A stretch of 64,000 bases of DNA from Mesaphorura yosii (taxonomy: Eukaryota; Arthropoda; Collembola; Poduromorpha; Tullbergiidae): contig WIXG01000377.1 in assembly GCA_009869945.1 (NCBI GenBank), positions 1-64,000 of the forward strand. Direction: 5' to 3'. Under the pieces are notes generated by a model. That model did not search any database. It was not told the origin of the DNA and was given only the letters and a program-made list of their open reading frames with translations. Shown here piece after piece: positions 1 to 12,883 of the stretch; position 1 is the stretch's first letter; each line of letters begins with the position of its first letter. A program made the translations under genes and the position numbers.

Positions 1-119
1 TCATCCCAGTTCCAAAAATCAGTTTAATATACTGGACCCCCAATGGAGGTCGTACCAGATATTAAGCTGATAAGAACAGATACTACACTTTGATCTTAGC
101 CAAAAGGCCGAGAAGCGAT
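1..119 (-). ncRNA. U2: U2 spliceosomal snRNA, 3' end cut by window edge
   Basis: On the minus strand the sequence begins ATCGCTTCTCGGCC at 119, the conserved U2 5' end. It continues through the branch-point recognition segment GTGTAGTATCTG, the stem IIa/IIb region (a hairpin built on GACCTCCATTGGGGGTC) and an Sm-type site, ATTTTTGG, near position 18. U2 pairs with the intron branch point in the spliceosome. Animal U2 is about 190 nt, so roughly 70 nt with the 3' stem-loops III and IV lie beyond the window. All conserved segments that can be seen are intact, so this looks like a functional copy. Its promoter should lie to the right of 119. I could not identify a proximal sequence element with confidence. 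Confidence 0.96.
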
Positions 120-1316
120 GTAGAACAAGTCTCAGCACCTGCCTCTCCACTCGGGCAACTTCAAACAACAAAGCGGCTTTCGCACTTTAGTCGCATGTGC
201 CCAATTACTTTCGGCTGGTTCCCGTATCAATAATGCAAAATGTGTTTCCTCCTTATTGCTGGCACAAGATTTTGCATTCAAATCTTGAGAATTATTAAGT
301 CGGACTTGAGTTACATTTAAAATTAAGTGATTTCAGTATTAAACGCATGCTGTATTAAAGCGTAAACGTGTATGCTGGCAGAAGTTGCTCGTATTTCGTA
401 TGCCGGCATACAACGCACTCGTATACAGCCAACACGTGTGTAACACGACGTTTTCCACTCCTTTCAAACGGTGTACAACGAAACGCAACAAGCAGTGAAT
501 TTATTTTTTGGTTTATGGTTGTAATGAAATGCTATTAAATGCAAAATGCTTATAAGTAACATGAGTTTAGCTGGGTGACATTGAGTGGTCATTGAGGGCC
601 CACTAGTGAACGACAGGTAGAAATGTAGAGATGCGACTATTGAGCTATTATCGAGCGCCTGCATGATAGCGTCGACACAGGTAGATTGGTCAAGGCTTCA
701 CGTCACGAATTTGATCATTTGATGAATGGACCGGAAATGACAACTTTACACCGCAAGGAAGATTTTATTCGAGTTAAATCTCAATCCGCGTCAACAGCGC
801 AGCCGCCGCATATGACAATGGAGGATGTGAAATGAGAATTTGACTGTCACGACACGGAATCACGAATGCGACCTGTGGTCTGAATATTTTCTGCTCCATG
901 TTTTGTAAACGTACACTGTGACGTGCCCTATCCAGGAATGTAACAATATGGACACAGGTAGCAAATTCGCACGCAGTGAAACAGAAGCATGAAGATGATT
1001 CGTAAATTTCCGATTTCATTTCATGTGATACTAACATGGGGAATAACAGTATTAACAGTGTAATGCAGTTTGGCTTGGGGTCTGTGGTTAAAGAGCAAAG
1101 GACATAAATAAGAATTAAATTAAGCTCATGTCCTCTGCCCACCTGTCCACGTCATAATGAAATTGCGTCCATCAGCTGCCATTGCACGCTGTAGTCGCTT
1201 AGCTGTAAACTGACTTTGCCTCTGCGAGACTACGAGCATTAAAATTTACGGATTCAACCTTAAACCAGTAACCTTTACCCAATTCAACGTGCAATCTCTT
1301 AAAATTCGCATTCACA
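120..1316. other. Intergenic, U2 promoter side and upstream of the receptor gene
   Basis: No reading frame here has family similarity, a convincing start and splice sites. The part next to 119 should hold the snRNA promoter, and the part before 1317 the promoter and 5' UTR of the receptor gene. I see no clear TATA box or repeat. Confidence 0.5.
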
Positions 1317-4280
1317 ATGTTTCCTCCTTTTCGAGACCATTCCAAGATCGTAGTCCTTTTGTCACTTATACTATTTTCTATTTCTCGGGTGCAATCGATC
1401 ATTTACCCACGAATAGAAATACAGGGCTGGGTGACCAATTTCGAAGATGCGTCCACTGAAGAAGAAGAAAGTCCTGGATATCACAGCAGCCACAGTTGGG
1501 CCTGGGAGACCACGAATTTGACACATTTGCTGCAAAGTGGATTGCTGACCGTATCGAGACAAGATGAGTACCTGACTTACATTGTTTCTCAGCACGTGGA
1601 GAGACTCCGTATCACCTGCACGGCTCCGTACCCAGTGTCGTGGGTTTCGCCGCAAGATCCGGTAAGTTCGAGAAGAAATGCAAATGCACTCTCTGAAGAA
1701 CAAGATTCAACTCAATTTTTTTTGCATACATGCAGTTTCATTCAGATTCCATGTTTTCGTACGTGTTTGGGATTTACGATAAGAGAATTGCAAAAAATGT
1801 CCGTGACCCATCAACATTCACTTACGTGTCCACTCTTGAGATTTATGACAGCTCCGGCTTGGCCACAAGAAACTACACGTGCCAGAGCCTGGCCCCCACC
1901 AATTCCAATCTTGGGGTGCTTAAACGAAGCTTGTACATCTATTGGGAAGGTAAGTCTGGCCCCGATAACCAATCAAACATGCAAAAGCTACAACTACAAG
2001 CTGGAATCCTTCGTACCCTTATATTTATGATTTAATTTTAAATTAAGGCAATACTTACTTGGTGTACGCTGGAGACATCCTGGATGTCAAGACGGCCGAT
2101 GAAGAAACACTGGTCCTGCCCTGTAAAGTGAGTCGTCCGGACGTCGACGTCTTTCTCTTCAAAGAAACCCCAAATGTGAGACCCAATACAAGGTTTTCCG
2201 GTGTTTAGGAAGCTAAAATAGACTCTGTAATTGATTATTTTGATAAGGGCTACGAAGAATTGCTACAAAACACATCCATTTCGTTCCATCCGATTTCCGG
2301 ATTCACCCTCCGCCTGAAAGAACTTGCTGACCCATACGGGCGCTACGAATGCATTTCAGAAGACGACTCAGACTCTGATGAAGAGGATTCGGTTAAACTG
2401 AATGTACTGAGAGGTTCGTCCTGTCTTGTGTCTGTATCTGGTCACAGACTTGCTGGCGCACACGCGCGTGATTGGATTGTCTCACACTAATTTTATGAAA
2501 TGATGAATTCCAGGGATGCATAAGCCAACAGTTCGACGAGCAAACTTTAATCAGACGCTTCAAGGAAATGCGACTCTAAAGTATGACCATGAAAAGGAGC
2601 AGATACATTGTTGTTCGAGCAGTGCCAAAGCACCAAACATGAGAATCATGTACTGCCGCAATGAATTGGCGTGTCAGAATAAGGAACATTTGCTTTATAA
2701 GGTAAGAATTCCAAACTCAATATAGAAGTGATAGCATATTGCGAATTACAGAGTCATGAGTATTGGTTTGGTGTAGATTGGCAGTAGAGTACCGAAATGG
2801 GGTGTGACCGGCAGTTGCACTACAATCGACGTGTACCCTCGTGAGTCCGGAATCCTGAGGTGTCGCGGTGATGGAATCGACGTGTTCCATGAATACTTCA
2901 CTGGACTCAAAACCCTAGAGAATTCGACGTTCTTTACGTGTAATGAGTTTACCATATCTATATTTTACTATTTCTACTGCGCTTTTGCTGACTCGAATGA
3001 AAATTCCCACATGCCTTTCAGATTTCAAACGAAGCGACGCTAAACCAGAAGACTTGATGATGCTCACTTCGACCGTCTTAGATTACCACTTGTATGCAGG
3101 GCAAAACTTTACCACATTTTGCGACGCGTCAGAATATTATTTTGTGAAAGGGCTGCAATGGGCAATCCTCTGGAAAAATAATTCCATTCAATTCCTGGAT
3201 GGTAAGCAGAAGCCCGTGCCCATGTCCATTGATTGGATTGGTCGCACGAATTGCGATAACTACATAGTTTGTGACTTGACTTTTCACTAATTAGAACCGT
3301 CCTACAACCCAACGTATACGAATGAGACCAAGGGCGAGCCGTACGAAGACTTCGACACGGCACAGGTCAGTGCCCAATACGACATGTACTCAATTGTATG
3401 CTATGCACCAATTTGGAATTCGTCCAACGGCTGGGCAAAAAAGGAGCTTGTTCTGGATGTCCAAGGTTAAACAAACCAACCTACGAGAGACCATAGACCC
3501 ATAGATTAACTGTCCCTTCGGTTTCAGAATCAATTCTACCGACATTAAACATGGTGGAATCCCTTGTGTGGACGTTGAATGACACAAACCAACAGCTTGT
3601 CTGCCAAATTGATGGTGGAGCACCAAAGCCGTTTATCAAATGGACGAAAAACAATAAGGTAGTAAGAATTTGAAAAGCTACCATCTTGGGAATTCTCCGC
3701 TAAAACGGATTTACTTTCTACAGACAATCCTGAACGATGACAACATTTCCATGAGTCGGTTGAATAACTCTTTCATTCTCAAATTTCACTACGTGTCGTA
3801 CGCGACAGAAGGAAACTACTCATGTGTTGCGTTGAATTACGCTGGCAGAGTTGTGAAAACCGTATCCGTTAACGTGCGCCAAGGTACGCTGTGCCACAAG
3901 GCAATATGTCGCTTCATGTTGAAGCAAGAAGACTAATTCCTGCCATGTCGTAATTCTTTTCAGATCCGAATGATGCGTCACCTTATTCTCACTCCGCCGT
4001 TGCGGCAAGTTTTTTCACTTTCTTCATTGCCGCCGTTATGACTGGATTACTGATTGGAGTCGGCATTCTTATATGGAAGCTGAATCTCCAGAGGAGGATT
4101 ATCACCCATTTGTCAAGCGTTGTATTCCGTGACGTTGAAAATGGACGAGCTACAATCAACGGAGTGGGCTCGGGTCCGGGTGTCGCCGGAAGCGAAATTG
4201 CAAGCTCAATTCATATTGGAACAATTTCACAGTCGCAAGTGCTTCACCCAGTTGCATCAACAAGACAAACGAGAACCTGA
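1317..4280 (+). CDS. PDGFR/VEGFR-like Ig-domain receptor without kinase domain
   Basis: Eleven exons join in frame: 1317-1661, 1736-1949, 2048-2175, 2248-2413, 2514-2701, 2777-2939, 3022-3201, 3295-3465, 3528-3658, 3724-3883 and 3964-4280, giving about 720 residues. The order is a signal peptide (hydrophobic run about residues 10-26), several Ig-like domains with N-glycosylation sites, a transmembrane helix near 628-654 and a tail of about 66 residues. The second domain has the PDGFR/VEGFR pattern: LVLPCKVSRPDVDV, then HPISGFTLRLK and YECIS. A late Ig domain has CQIDGGAPKPFIKW and ends GNYSCVALNYAG. Family members such as Drosophila Pvr carry a split tyrosine kinase after the helix. Here a stop ends the short tail, and the convergent ABC gene begins about 125 bp on, leaving no room for kinase exons. 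A ligand-binding decoy or co-receptor role is inferred. The fourth exon start was chosen to avoid a 33-bp intron and an in-frame stop. Confidence 0.8.
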
Positions 4281-4406
4281 CTAGATTAGTCTCCTGAAGG
4301 TATGCACGAATAGGCACGGAGCTTTTAAGAACTGTGATTTGATGCCTGATATTTTAGCAGATTTATTTTGAGTTCGTAGGCTTTTGTCAATTGGCGATAA
4401 GAATTT

Positions 4407-7400
4407 TTAATTTACAGTCACATTTTGTGAAGTCCAAAGTAGCGAGTAGAGACCTTTGTTTCCAATTAAGAATTCGTGAGTCCCAAATTCGACAACATTT
4501 CCTTGATGCAATACAATTATGAGATCTGCATTCTGTATCGAAGAAAGGCGATGAGCAATCGCGACATAAGTTCGGCCGACTCTTGCCGAGTCAATGGATT
4601 CTTGCACCAGTTTCTCTGAATCGCGGTCCAGTGCAGAAGTGGCCTCGTCGAGCACTAAAATTTTAGGAGAACGCAACAGCGCCCGAGCAATGGCGATTCG
4701 TTGCTTTTGACCTCCAGACAGGAACGAGCCGGATGTTGGTCCCGTTTTTGTTTCATAGCTCTCAGGGAGGCTCGTGACGAACGTGTGAATGTTTGCTGCT
4801 TTCGCTGCCTTGATGATATCACTCAGCTTAATTGGCTTGCTATTATCTCCGTAAGCAATATTTTCTGCAACACTGCGGTTAAACAATCGTGGTTCTTGCT
4901 CAACCAGTCCCATGTGGGATCGAAGCGAGGCGCAGTTCAAGCTGCAGATGTTTCGGCCATCAATTTTCTAAAATAGACAATTTGTGTTGTGGTGTGCAGT
5001 AACTAAAAACTGGATACTGAGGGTGAGCACTTGAGATTGTGGCACTTACCACAAATCCGCCCGTTGTATCATGGAACCGTAGTATCAGCTGAACGCATGT
5101 CGACTTGCCAGAACCTGACGAGCCAACCTGCTGTGGCAATGCAATGGAACAATTCAGGTTCATGAATTCCAGACTGGAGACTTGACACATTCTTTCTCTC
5201 TTACGATCGCAATCATTTGTCCGGGATTCACAGTGAAATTGATACCCTTCAAGATGTGGACGTCTTTCGCGTGAGGATGCCAAAATTGGACGTCCTTGAA
5301 TTCAATTTGGCCATCGCATTTCTCCTGTGTACGGAGCACAGAATGCAAATGTAGTGTCTAGCGAGTATTTTTTCATTTTAGTTGCCCATCCACGGCAGAC
5401 TCACCACCGGCACTCCGTCCTGTTCAACATCAAAGTTGGCCTTCCTGGTCAGAAGCTTGCAGAGTCGGCTTCCAGCTTCCAACGCCTTCATAAATGACGG
5501 TATAATTGCCAGGCTGGAACCCACAGTGATCAGCCCGAATATGAGAGCCTCGCCAACCCTAGAAATTGTACATTAGGTTGGTGGTTTATGGTTTTGTTTT
5601 CAGTAAACTACTGTTTTACTTGAGGACATTTTTGTATTCGAGTTCTCCGTTAACGATTTCGTCTTTGCTCAAGTACATGCAGATTGAGTACGCCCAAAAC
5701 ACGGACGCTTGAGCGAATCCAAACGCCAATGACCTCGTCATAATTAGTTTAAATTTCGACCTGTGGATACATACGCCCAAAAAACATTCAGCGAGTACTC
5801 AATTTCAGAAAGAACGAATTCCCAGACTGAATATCTTACTTTCCTGTACTCATGAGCAGAGCCTTAAGTTTTGTGATAAAGTGCTTTTCCAGCTGGCACG
5901 TAAGGACGGCGTGCCTATTCTCAAAAACTTCCAGCACCATTTTGGAGATTTCTTCCATTGCCTCTGTCGTCCTATCCTGCTGTATTTTTCCGAGCCAACC
6001 ATCAAATAGCGTTGACCCAATGACAATTGGGACGAGGAACAGACAATACAGCGTGAGTTTCATATCACCAAATATGGCTGAATAACTGATGCTGACGAGT
6101 ATTGTCGTTATGCATTGAAAGAATGCACCATAAAAGCTTCGGATGATCTGGAAGAAAGGTTGAAACAAAAATTAGAGGATAAATCTTTTTTTTTAGCAAT
6201 AACTTAATTTGTATTATTGCAGTACATATTCCATCGATCCAGCGTCAATGTTCAGTCTTATGTTTAGCGTAGCCACATTATTGTCAGGATCGTCGAACCA
6301 GCCACAGTCTTGACGCAAGAAGGTGAAGAACAGAAATTTTCTTATTCGGTCAACCGTGATGTAACCAGCAAGATTGAGAGCCATCGACTATTTCACATGA
6401 TATACAATGTCAGCCTTAGAAACTGGGACAGGTTAGTAGGTAGTCAGAAACTAGCCTGCGCAAAAACTGACACTCCGGCAAAGCCTCCTACAACCAAAAA
6501 TCTGAAGGCGTATTCCTTGAAGGTTGATCTAGCTTTGGCTTCATCCAAGGAACTGAGCTCCTGAGAACCAAGGCGATATGGCGCAACGACGGCGATTACT
6601 GAGTTCTTTTAGCTAGAACTCTACTTACCCCAACAACGTCGCCAAAAATAAGTCCGTACAACGTAAGTGCGCACCCAGCAAGAATTGATGCAATAACTCC
6701 AATGATTATCAACACACGAGTGTGCGATGCCATGCGCAATGTTTTTATGAATTCAAATTTTGTCTGCATCTGAACAGGACAGCATACAGGTGGCGAAGAT
6801 TAATTTTTGCTGATATCATTAGTGCTCGCAATATTGTCTTACCGGGTCCAGTTCTTTGACGAAGTTATGCTTCTTGTCAAAAAGCTTCCACAATTTGTCC
6901 TCATCCTGTAGCACTTGCAGCGCTGCAGCCTCCGATTCCTGTCGCAATACGATGTGAGAATAGTGTTCGTTGAGTCCTGAAGTTTGGCTTGCTCCAGTCT
7001 CTTCAGTCAGAGCCATTTGATGTTCAATATCCAAATTGTCCTCTTCCGCAAAGTTCACAAGTGTGTGCCGCCTGACATTGATTGTGTATGCCTGGTTCTG
7101 ACTGCTTTGGTCCTGATACTCTCTTTCAATGTCTTTTAGGTTCTTTGCGTGCTTAATTATGGTCTCATTGAATGGCGACGTCGTGGTGAGCGATGCGCGA
7201 AATGGGAATCGTGTCGCTGCTCCAAACGATTTCACTGAGTCCAGCGCATGCTTTTCTTCAAGCTCAACTGCTGATTTTCGTTGGACCTGCCGGAGTAGTT
7301 TCGGGTCCGAGGTGGACGTTCGATGCTGTCCAGTTGCCAGCTGATAATAGTGGCCTTTCAGATTCACGAGTTCTGCATGTGTGCCTCGTTCTACAATCTA

Positions 7401-10243
7401 GCGACAGATGAGCATTATTATGAAGTAGAATACAGCTTGAAAATATAAAATACTCGTACTTTGCCCTTATGAAACACGAGTATCACATCTGCTTCCTTAA
7501 TTGTATTCAGACGATGTGCCACGATGAATGTCGTTCTGTTCTTTGACGCTGTTTTCAAAGCGTCTTGGACAACGGCCTCAGACAGGTTGTCGAGCGCCGA
7601 TGTGGGCTCATCAAGCAACAATATTTTGGGGTCACGGAGAAGGGCTCGTGCGATGGCCAATCGTTGACGCTGTCCACCGCTTAACTTACTGCCTTGAAAC
7701 CCGATCATTGTTTGATAACCCTGCAATTATGACAAAAATTCTGTGGTCGTGTCGCGTGTGAGTAAACGGCACGGCGACTGAAATAACGCTCGTCTTACCT
7801 TCTTTAGCTGGATTATGAATTCATGCGCATTAACTTCCTTGCAAACCCGGTGAATCTCCTCCATTGTAGCGTCTGGTTTCCCAAAACGGATGTTTTCCTC
7901 GATGGTTACGTCGAAAAGACTTCCCTCCTGAGTGACGAACGCAGTTTGAGACCGAAGCCAGTTGGTGTTGTACGTGCGTATGTCGACACCATCAACTTTT
8001 ATCTGAATGAAAAAAATTAAGGCATATGAACTATAAGTTTCACTCATCATATAATGATGGAAGTCTTTATTCTTACAAATCCGCTGTCGGCCAAATACTC
8101 TTTGGACAACAATTTCAGTATTGTTGATTTCCCACAGCCTAATTCGAAAGATTACAATTTTAATGCTTTATGAGTAGTAGAAAATTGTAGAGATGAGATT
8201 TATACGAAATTGAGCCCAGACCAGAAGAACCGACAAGTGCGCAAGTCATTCCAGGATTTACTTCCAAACTCACGCCGTTCAGTACCTGCAAGAGATTTGA
8301 ACATTGATCACATTTCACGAATTGAGCCGATGTCAACAGTATTGAGCACTTAACCGCTACATCCTTCCTGGCCGGGTACGAAAAATATACATCTTCAATT
8401 TCTACTTTCCCAATTGCCCTATTTTTCGGAATGAATCCGTCCGTGCTCAAATTGTCCACTTCCACCGTCCTGACAGCCATTTCATGGTAGAAAAGTTTAA
8501 CCGTTTACAACTCACCAGGCACATGAGCTTACGAATTAATTGTGAACATGACCTCCTTCGCGGTCTTGTTGGCCACAAACACGGACTGGATGATTGGAAA
8601 TGCCAGTGCAATATTCAGAGCACCGAAATAAATCGAGAAAACTGCAAGAAATGTGATTTGCAGTGATAAAAAGAAGCGTATGGGAGTGGGACTGCTAAGC
8701 AGCATGTCCTGTCTTTACTTACATATGACAATCATGTCTTCCGGACTGTACGCCACTCCAGTGGCACAATCCATCGTTTGACTGTCCATCACAAGTTTCG
8801 TTCCATACCAGAAGCTCAGCGCATAGTTTCCGTACGTGATGAACCACATGGCACCATTCGCCAAGCTTGTGTGGAAAGTCCTCTTCACGATTTTCAGCTT
8901 GTCCTCTTCGACCCGCTCGTTGAACTGATGGAACTCCTTCTTCTGGCCCCCATACACCATCACCGTTCGTATGTTTAGGAGCACTTCTTCTGCCAGCGTG
9001 CCAGCCTTCGAGTACGCATTCTGCTCTTCGACAATTTGATTGGCTTCTGCTGAAGCAACGATTGATGTCGAGATGAAGAATACCGGGATGGACAGCACAG
9101 AGACACAAGACAGCTCCCATCCATGCCAGAATGCATTCACGAGAGAAATTACAAAGATAGAGAAGAGGGCAAGAGCGATCGTCACTTGTTCGCCAATTCC
9201 ATCACGGATACGACTCGTGTTCCTGTCAAGCACCAAGGGCACCAACGTGATTGGAGAATATTACTAAATCATCGTGGAAGTTCAGTAGCGATGTTGCGAA
9301 ACAATCGCCTGTCTTACTCGATGATGCTGTTGGCAAAGTCATGGTCTTTCGTTGTGTCGAGCCATTTCATGTCTTTCCGGAGCAGGGCTTCAAAATATGT
9401 TGTGATAAGACGATCAATCTGCAGGGGGGACGGGTTGAGAGAGTGAATTAAGGCACGAATAGCAGATTTCAAGAGCCTTCCCAATAAATACAGCATACCT
9501 GCTTTTCTCCACAGTACAGCCACGTCATGAAGTAAATGGACGACAAAATGGTCAAGCCGATGGCAATGTACGTATGGACTTCTGCAAAAGTCATGATGCT
9601 CTCAGTAATTTGATGTGTTTTGAGGGCAGAATTGTTTCGCGTATCCCTGCAATCGAAGTGCGGAATTTGTGTCCGTTCTAGAAGCCAGGTTTGTCGTAGA
9701 AGACTTACTCCAGAGGCCGTACGTATTCTTTGGGCTCACAAAACGGTGTCCTGTTCAATTGCAAAAACCTTTCATCGTAAACTGTGTCGTTCGCGTTCAC
9801 CACGTCAATGATAACCATTTTGTTGGTGAGTTTGCCAAATTGTATCACCATCATTGGCACACAAATTCCACTAATTAGGGCACATAGAAGTCCCATTCCA
9901 AGAAGTGCACATTCATATTTTGTGCTAAAGCGATACTGACGCAAACAGAAAGCTATCATGACCTAGGCGCATTGTTTACGTTCATAGAGCCCGTGATCAA
10001 CTTACTAGACTGAAATACGTGTACTTCTCCTGAGGCTTTCCTTCGCATACGAAAAACCCTTTGAATTCGGTCACCGAACTGCAAAGAATTTGTGGAGAAA
10101 ACGTGATTGCAAATCATCAATTTGTATTTATCATGTTAGATAAAACACCTCAAGGCAGACTTTGAGTTTGCTGTTGGTGGCGCGTCCCGTGGGTCTCCAC
10201 GCACTGTGGCGTCTTCGTCTTTGTCATTGACTTGACCAGCCAT
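4407..10243 (-). CDS. ABC transporter subfamily B full transporter (P-glycoprotein-like)
   Basis: This multi-exon gene (about 18 exons) encodes the layout TMD1-NBD1-linker-TMD2-NBD2. The start [13 protein letters not shown] lies at 10243. TMD1 runs from about 10.1 to 8.5 kb. The NBD1 Walker A, GSSGCGKST, is formed by joining exons across an intron near 8.2-8.1 kb. The NBD1 signature LSGGQRQ lies near 7684 and Walker [13 protein letters not shown] near 7620. A charged linker spans about 7.4-6.85 kb and TMD2 about 6.8-5.4 kb. NBD2 has GSSGSGKST near 5110, LSGGQKQ near 4715 and [12 protein letters not shown]. All ATP-binding motifs are intact, so two active sites are expected. ABCB full transporters export lipophilic compounds across the plasma membrane; the substrate cannot be read from sequence. 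The gene ends in TAA at 4407-4409, tail to tail with the receptor gene. Confidence 0.94.
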
Positions 10244-10728
10244 GGTGGACAGAAATGATAGGCAAGCAAGGAATTGCGATGTCAAGTCAGAATCTGCATC
10301 AAGATGATTGGAGAGTAAAAGGTTGCCCAAATCTGATTCTCGTTGCCAATAATTGCATGAAAGTCAGGCTGAAAGCTGAACTCGATGGATACTGCATCAT
10401 CACCAGTTCACGCGTTTTATATACAAACAATGGGAACTTTCTGCAGCATGGAAACCCTTCACTAGAAACCACGATGTCACTTGTGTCAGTCTAGCCTAGC
10501 ATCACCAAACTATACTGCTACGAATGTATTTGAACGAGCTTTCCGGTCCGGACATTTTCAATTTATTTGAGTGTATTGCTAATTAACTTTTGACTTATTT
10601 CAAACTTCGTCGCCAAGCTTGGCAAGTCGAGGTTATAAAATATGTACAATCATTCTCTAAACTCTAATATAAGGAGTCTTTGTATTTATGTTTACAATAG
10701 CAACCAAATCAATAGGAAAATCAACAAT

Positions 10729-12358
10729 TCAAGGAATTTCGACAGTTTCATATTCACATTCATAATACTCGTCATGTAGGTCATGATCACGGAAACCATC
10801 TTCATGAGTTGGCGGTTCATCTGCATTTCCTTCATCCGTAGAAAGATTTGAGTGACAATCTTCAAAATCAACATTTTCCTGCGTTTCTGCCGCAAGTTCC
10901 ATGGTTTGGGCATTGTGAGAATTATTATGGGGGCTGTCATTAGTTCCTTGAGATTCCATTATTTCCATACTTTCTTCTTGTCCTTGTCCTGCTCCTCCTG
11001 CAGAAGTATTCGCTTCTTGCAGCCTTTCCTGCTCTCGTTGAAGACCACGTTCAAGGGCGTCAATGTCGGGACTTGTTATTTTGCCTGACCAGTTCAGTCT
11101 TGTCAAATAGAACGCTGTCGTGAGAGCAGACTTTGTCGGAGAATTAGTGTGCATGATGGATTTAGGGACAATCTCTTGAGACACATGGTCCGGCTCTTCT
11201 GGTCGAGGATCAGCAAATTCAACCACGTAAAAATACTGGTCCGGAGAGCGATGATTCTCAAGTACACCTACAACCCTCTTGGCTGTTAAATCTCTGTCGA
11301 ACCCAACTACATCAGGATACTCCGGCTCTCCAGGAAGGTATGAAACCTGTATTACATAAAATAATAAATCTGTTGAAAAACTAAAACTAAACTGAGCCGT
11401 ATTGAGAGATTAAATCAGTTACTCAGACCTTTCTCCGTCTTCCTGAGGTTCTAGGTCTCCGTGCTGTTGAACCCTTGGAACGCCCCGACCTCCTCTTTTG
11501 TTGAGAAGTCTTTACCCGAGCTTCAGTTTCCCATTCTGGATCGGAGCCTGTATCGTTGTTGTCAGAGTCAGAGTCCGATCGCCTCCTAGTTTTGTCTATC
11601 CTTCGCTGTCCAGGTTGGAAGAAGTCCTTGGCCTCATCCATTTGCTATTAACGTACGAAAAAAAAGAATAATTACGTCTTCTCTTAGCTATCAGGAAAAA
11701 CAATTTAAAGAGTTGAGAGTATCAGTTTATATTGCGCGTTATGTTCTAATCCCACCAATTTGACCACCTTTACCGCCACCTTCAGAAGTTTCGGATCTTG
11801 ATCAATGAGCATTTTTTCGGGTGATCGTGCAATCTAAAAAGAGAAATGTAGAGAAGAGGCGCGAATGCATTGCACAGTTTCGTCCATGATGGTTTTAAAA
11901 CTAATACTTTGCAATGGATTCACACTTACGTTTCCTCTTCTCCGTGGAGTATTTGTAATAAACGCCTCTATGAAAGCAGAACTGCCTGGGCTGCTATCGC
12001 GGTCACTTTGGAAAACAGAATCAGAACTGTGTCCGTGCTCAGTTTCTGGACGAGTTTTCCTCTGTACAAAAGTAATCGTAAAGATTTAAAGATAAAGAAA
12101 GGTTAGCTAAGGTTAGGTAGCAAAGAACAAAGAACCGATGGGGTCACAAAGACCGATCAGAATCACAGAGAATTTTACCTTCGAAGCATCTCCTTGTCCA
12201 CTTCTGTTCAGTTGCGCTTGAGGGGACTTAATTTGATGCGCATACCTTGAATCTCGATCATCTAGTCTACGAATTCGCACACGTAATTTCCAAATCTTGG
12301 GATCCGCCGCCCACGGAACAGAGGAACCCGGTGAAGATTGAGATTCCATAACTGACAT
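10729..12358 (-). CDS. Chromo shadow domain protein without a recognisable chromodomain
   Basis: Five exons (12358-12179, 12061-11930, 11833-11768, 11644-11429, 11346-10729) join in frame to 403 residues, and all four introns are phase 0. The N-terminal half is basic and serine-rich, with clusters such as RRSDSDSDNN and SGRRRK that suggest nuclear targeting or DNA contact. Residues about 211-285 resemble the HP1 chromo shadow domain: GFDRDLTAKRVVGVLE, a strand YFYVVEF, and the closing FYLTRLNW that matches the HP1 FYEERLTWH helix. A short helix rich in Glu/Gln follows, then a long acidic tail. HP1 proteins have a chromodomain (methyl-lysine cage) before the shadow domain; I find none here. 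The shadow domain makes dimers and binds PxVxL partners, so a chromatin adaptor role is inferred. A very divergent HP1 relative is the main alternative. Confidence 0.75.
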
Positions 12359-12883
12359 GCGCTGCGGAACTAAAATCGTTTAAATCGTTGTGTTACAAGT
12401 TGATCTTTAAAACAATGCACAAGTCTAACTTTCGAAGTGCAGTTATACAGCTAAGATTCTTCCTGCTTACGAAACGGATATGCATCCACCCCTTCAACGA
12501 GCCGACAGAAACTGAACTCACAACTGAGCAATATAGAATAGCGCTCTGCTATTACAAATTTCTCATCACCCTTTGTTATATAATCTCCCTAGCATTCCTT
12601 GCGTTGCGTTGTGCCTTGAAAGTTTCAGCGAATTCAGGATGGCTGGATGAACTGACCTACCTGGCTGGCGTAGAATGTCGTGGCTTTCGGAAGTGGAATA
12701 CGGAGGCTGGAAGATATTCCTCAATAAACATATGAATCAATTCAACCTTCAAACATGGGTTTATTACGAACAAGTGCATAGGAAAACAATACTTCGGCTT
12801 TCTTAGGTGCGATGCGGACGTCGGTTTTTAATATGTAGGTAGCAGACACGTCTTTAGAGAATTACATATAAACTAAGTATTAA
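12359..12883. other. Intergenic between the shadow-domain gene and the phosphatase gene
   Basis: This stretch holds the promoter side of the chromo shadow gene and the 3' UTR of the phosphatase gene. A minus-strand AATAAA near 12762 could serve the phosphatase transcript. An open frame of 115 codons at 12388-12735 (+) has no family signal and is probably chance. Confidence 0.45.

Noticed and set aside
2176-2208. 33-bp intron in the receptor gene
   Set aside because: Too short for splicing; the acceptor at 2247 gives a 72-bp intron in the right phase and better similarity.
12388-12735. Plus-strand frame of 115 codons in the promoter side of the shadow-domain gene
   Set aside because: No similarity to any family and no neighbouring exons in frame.
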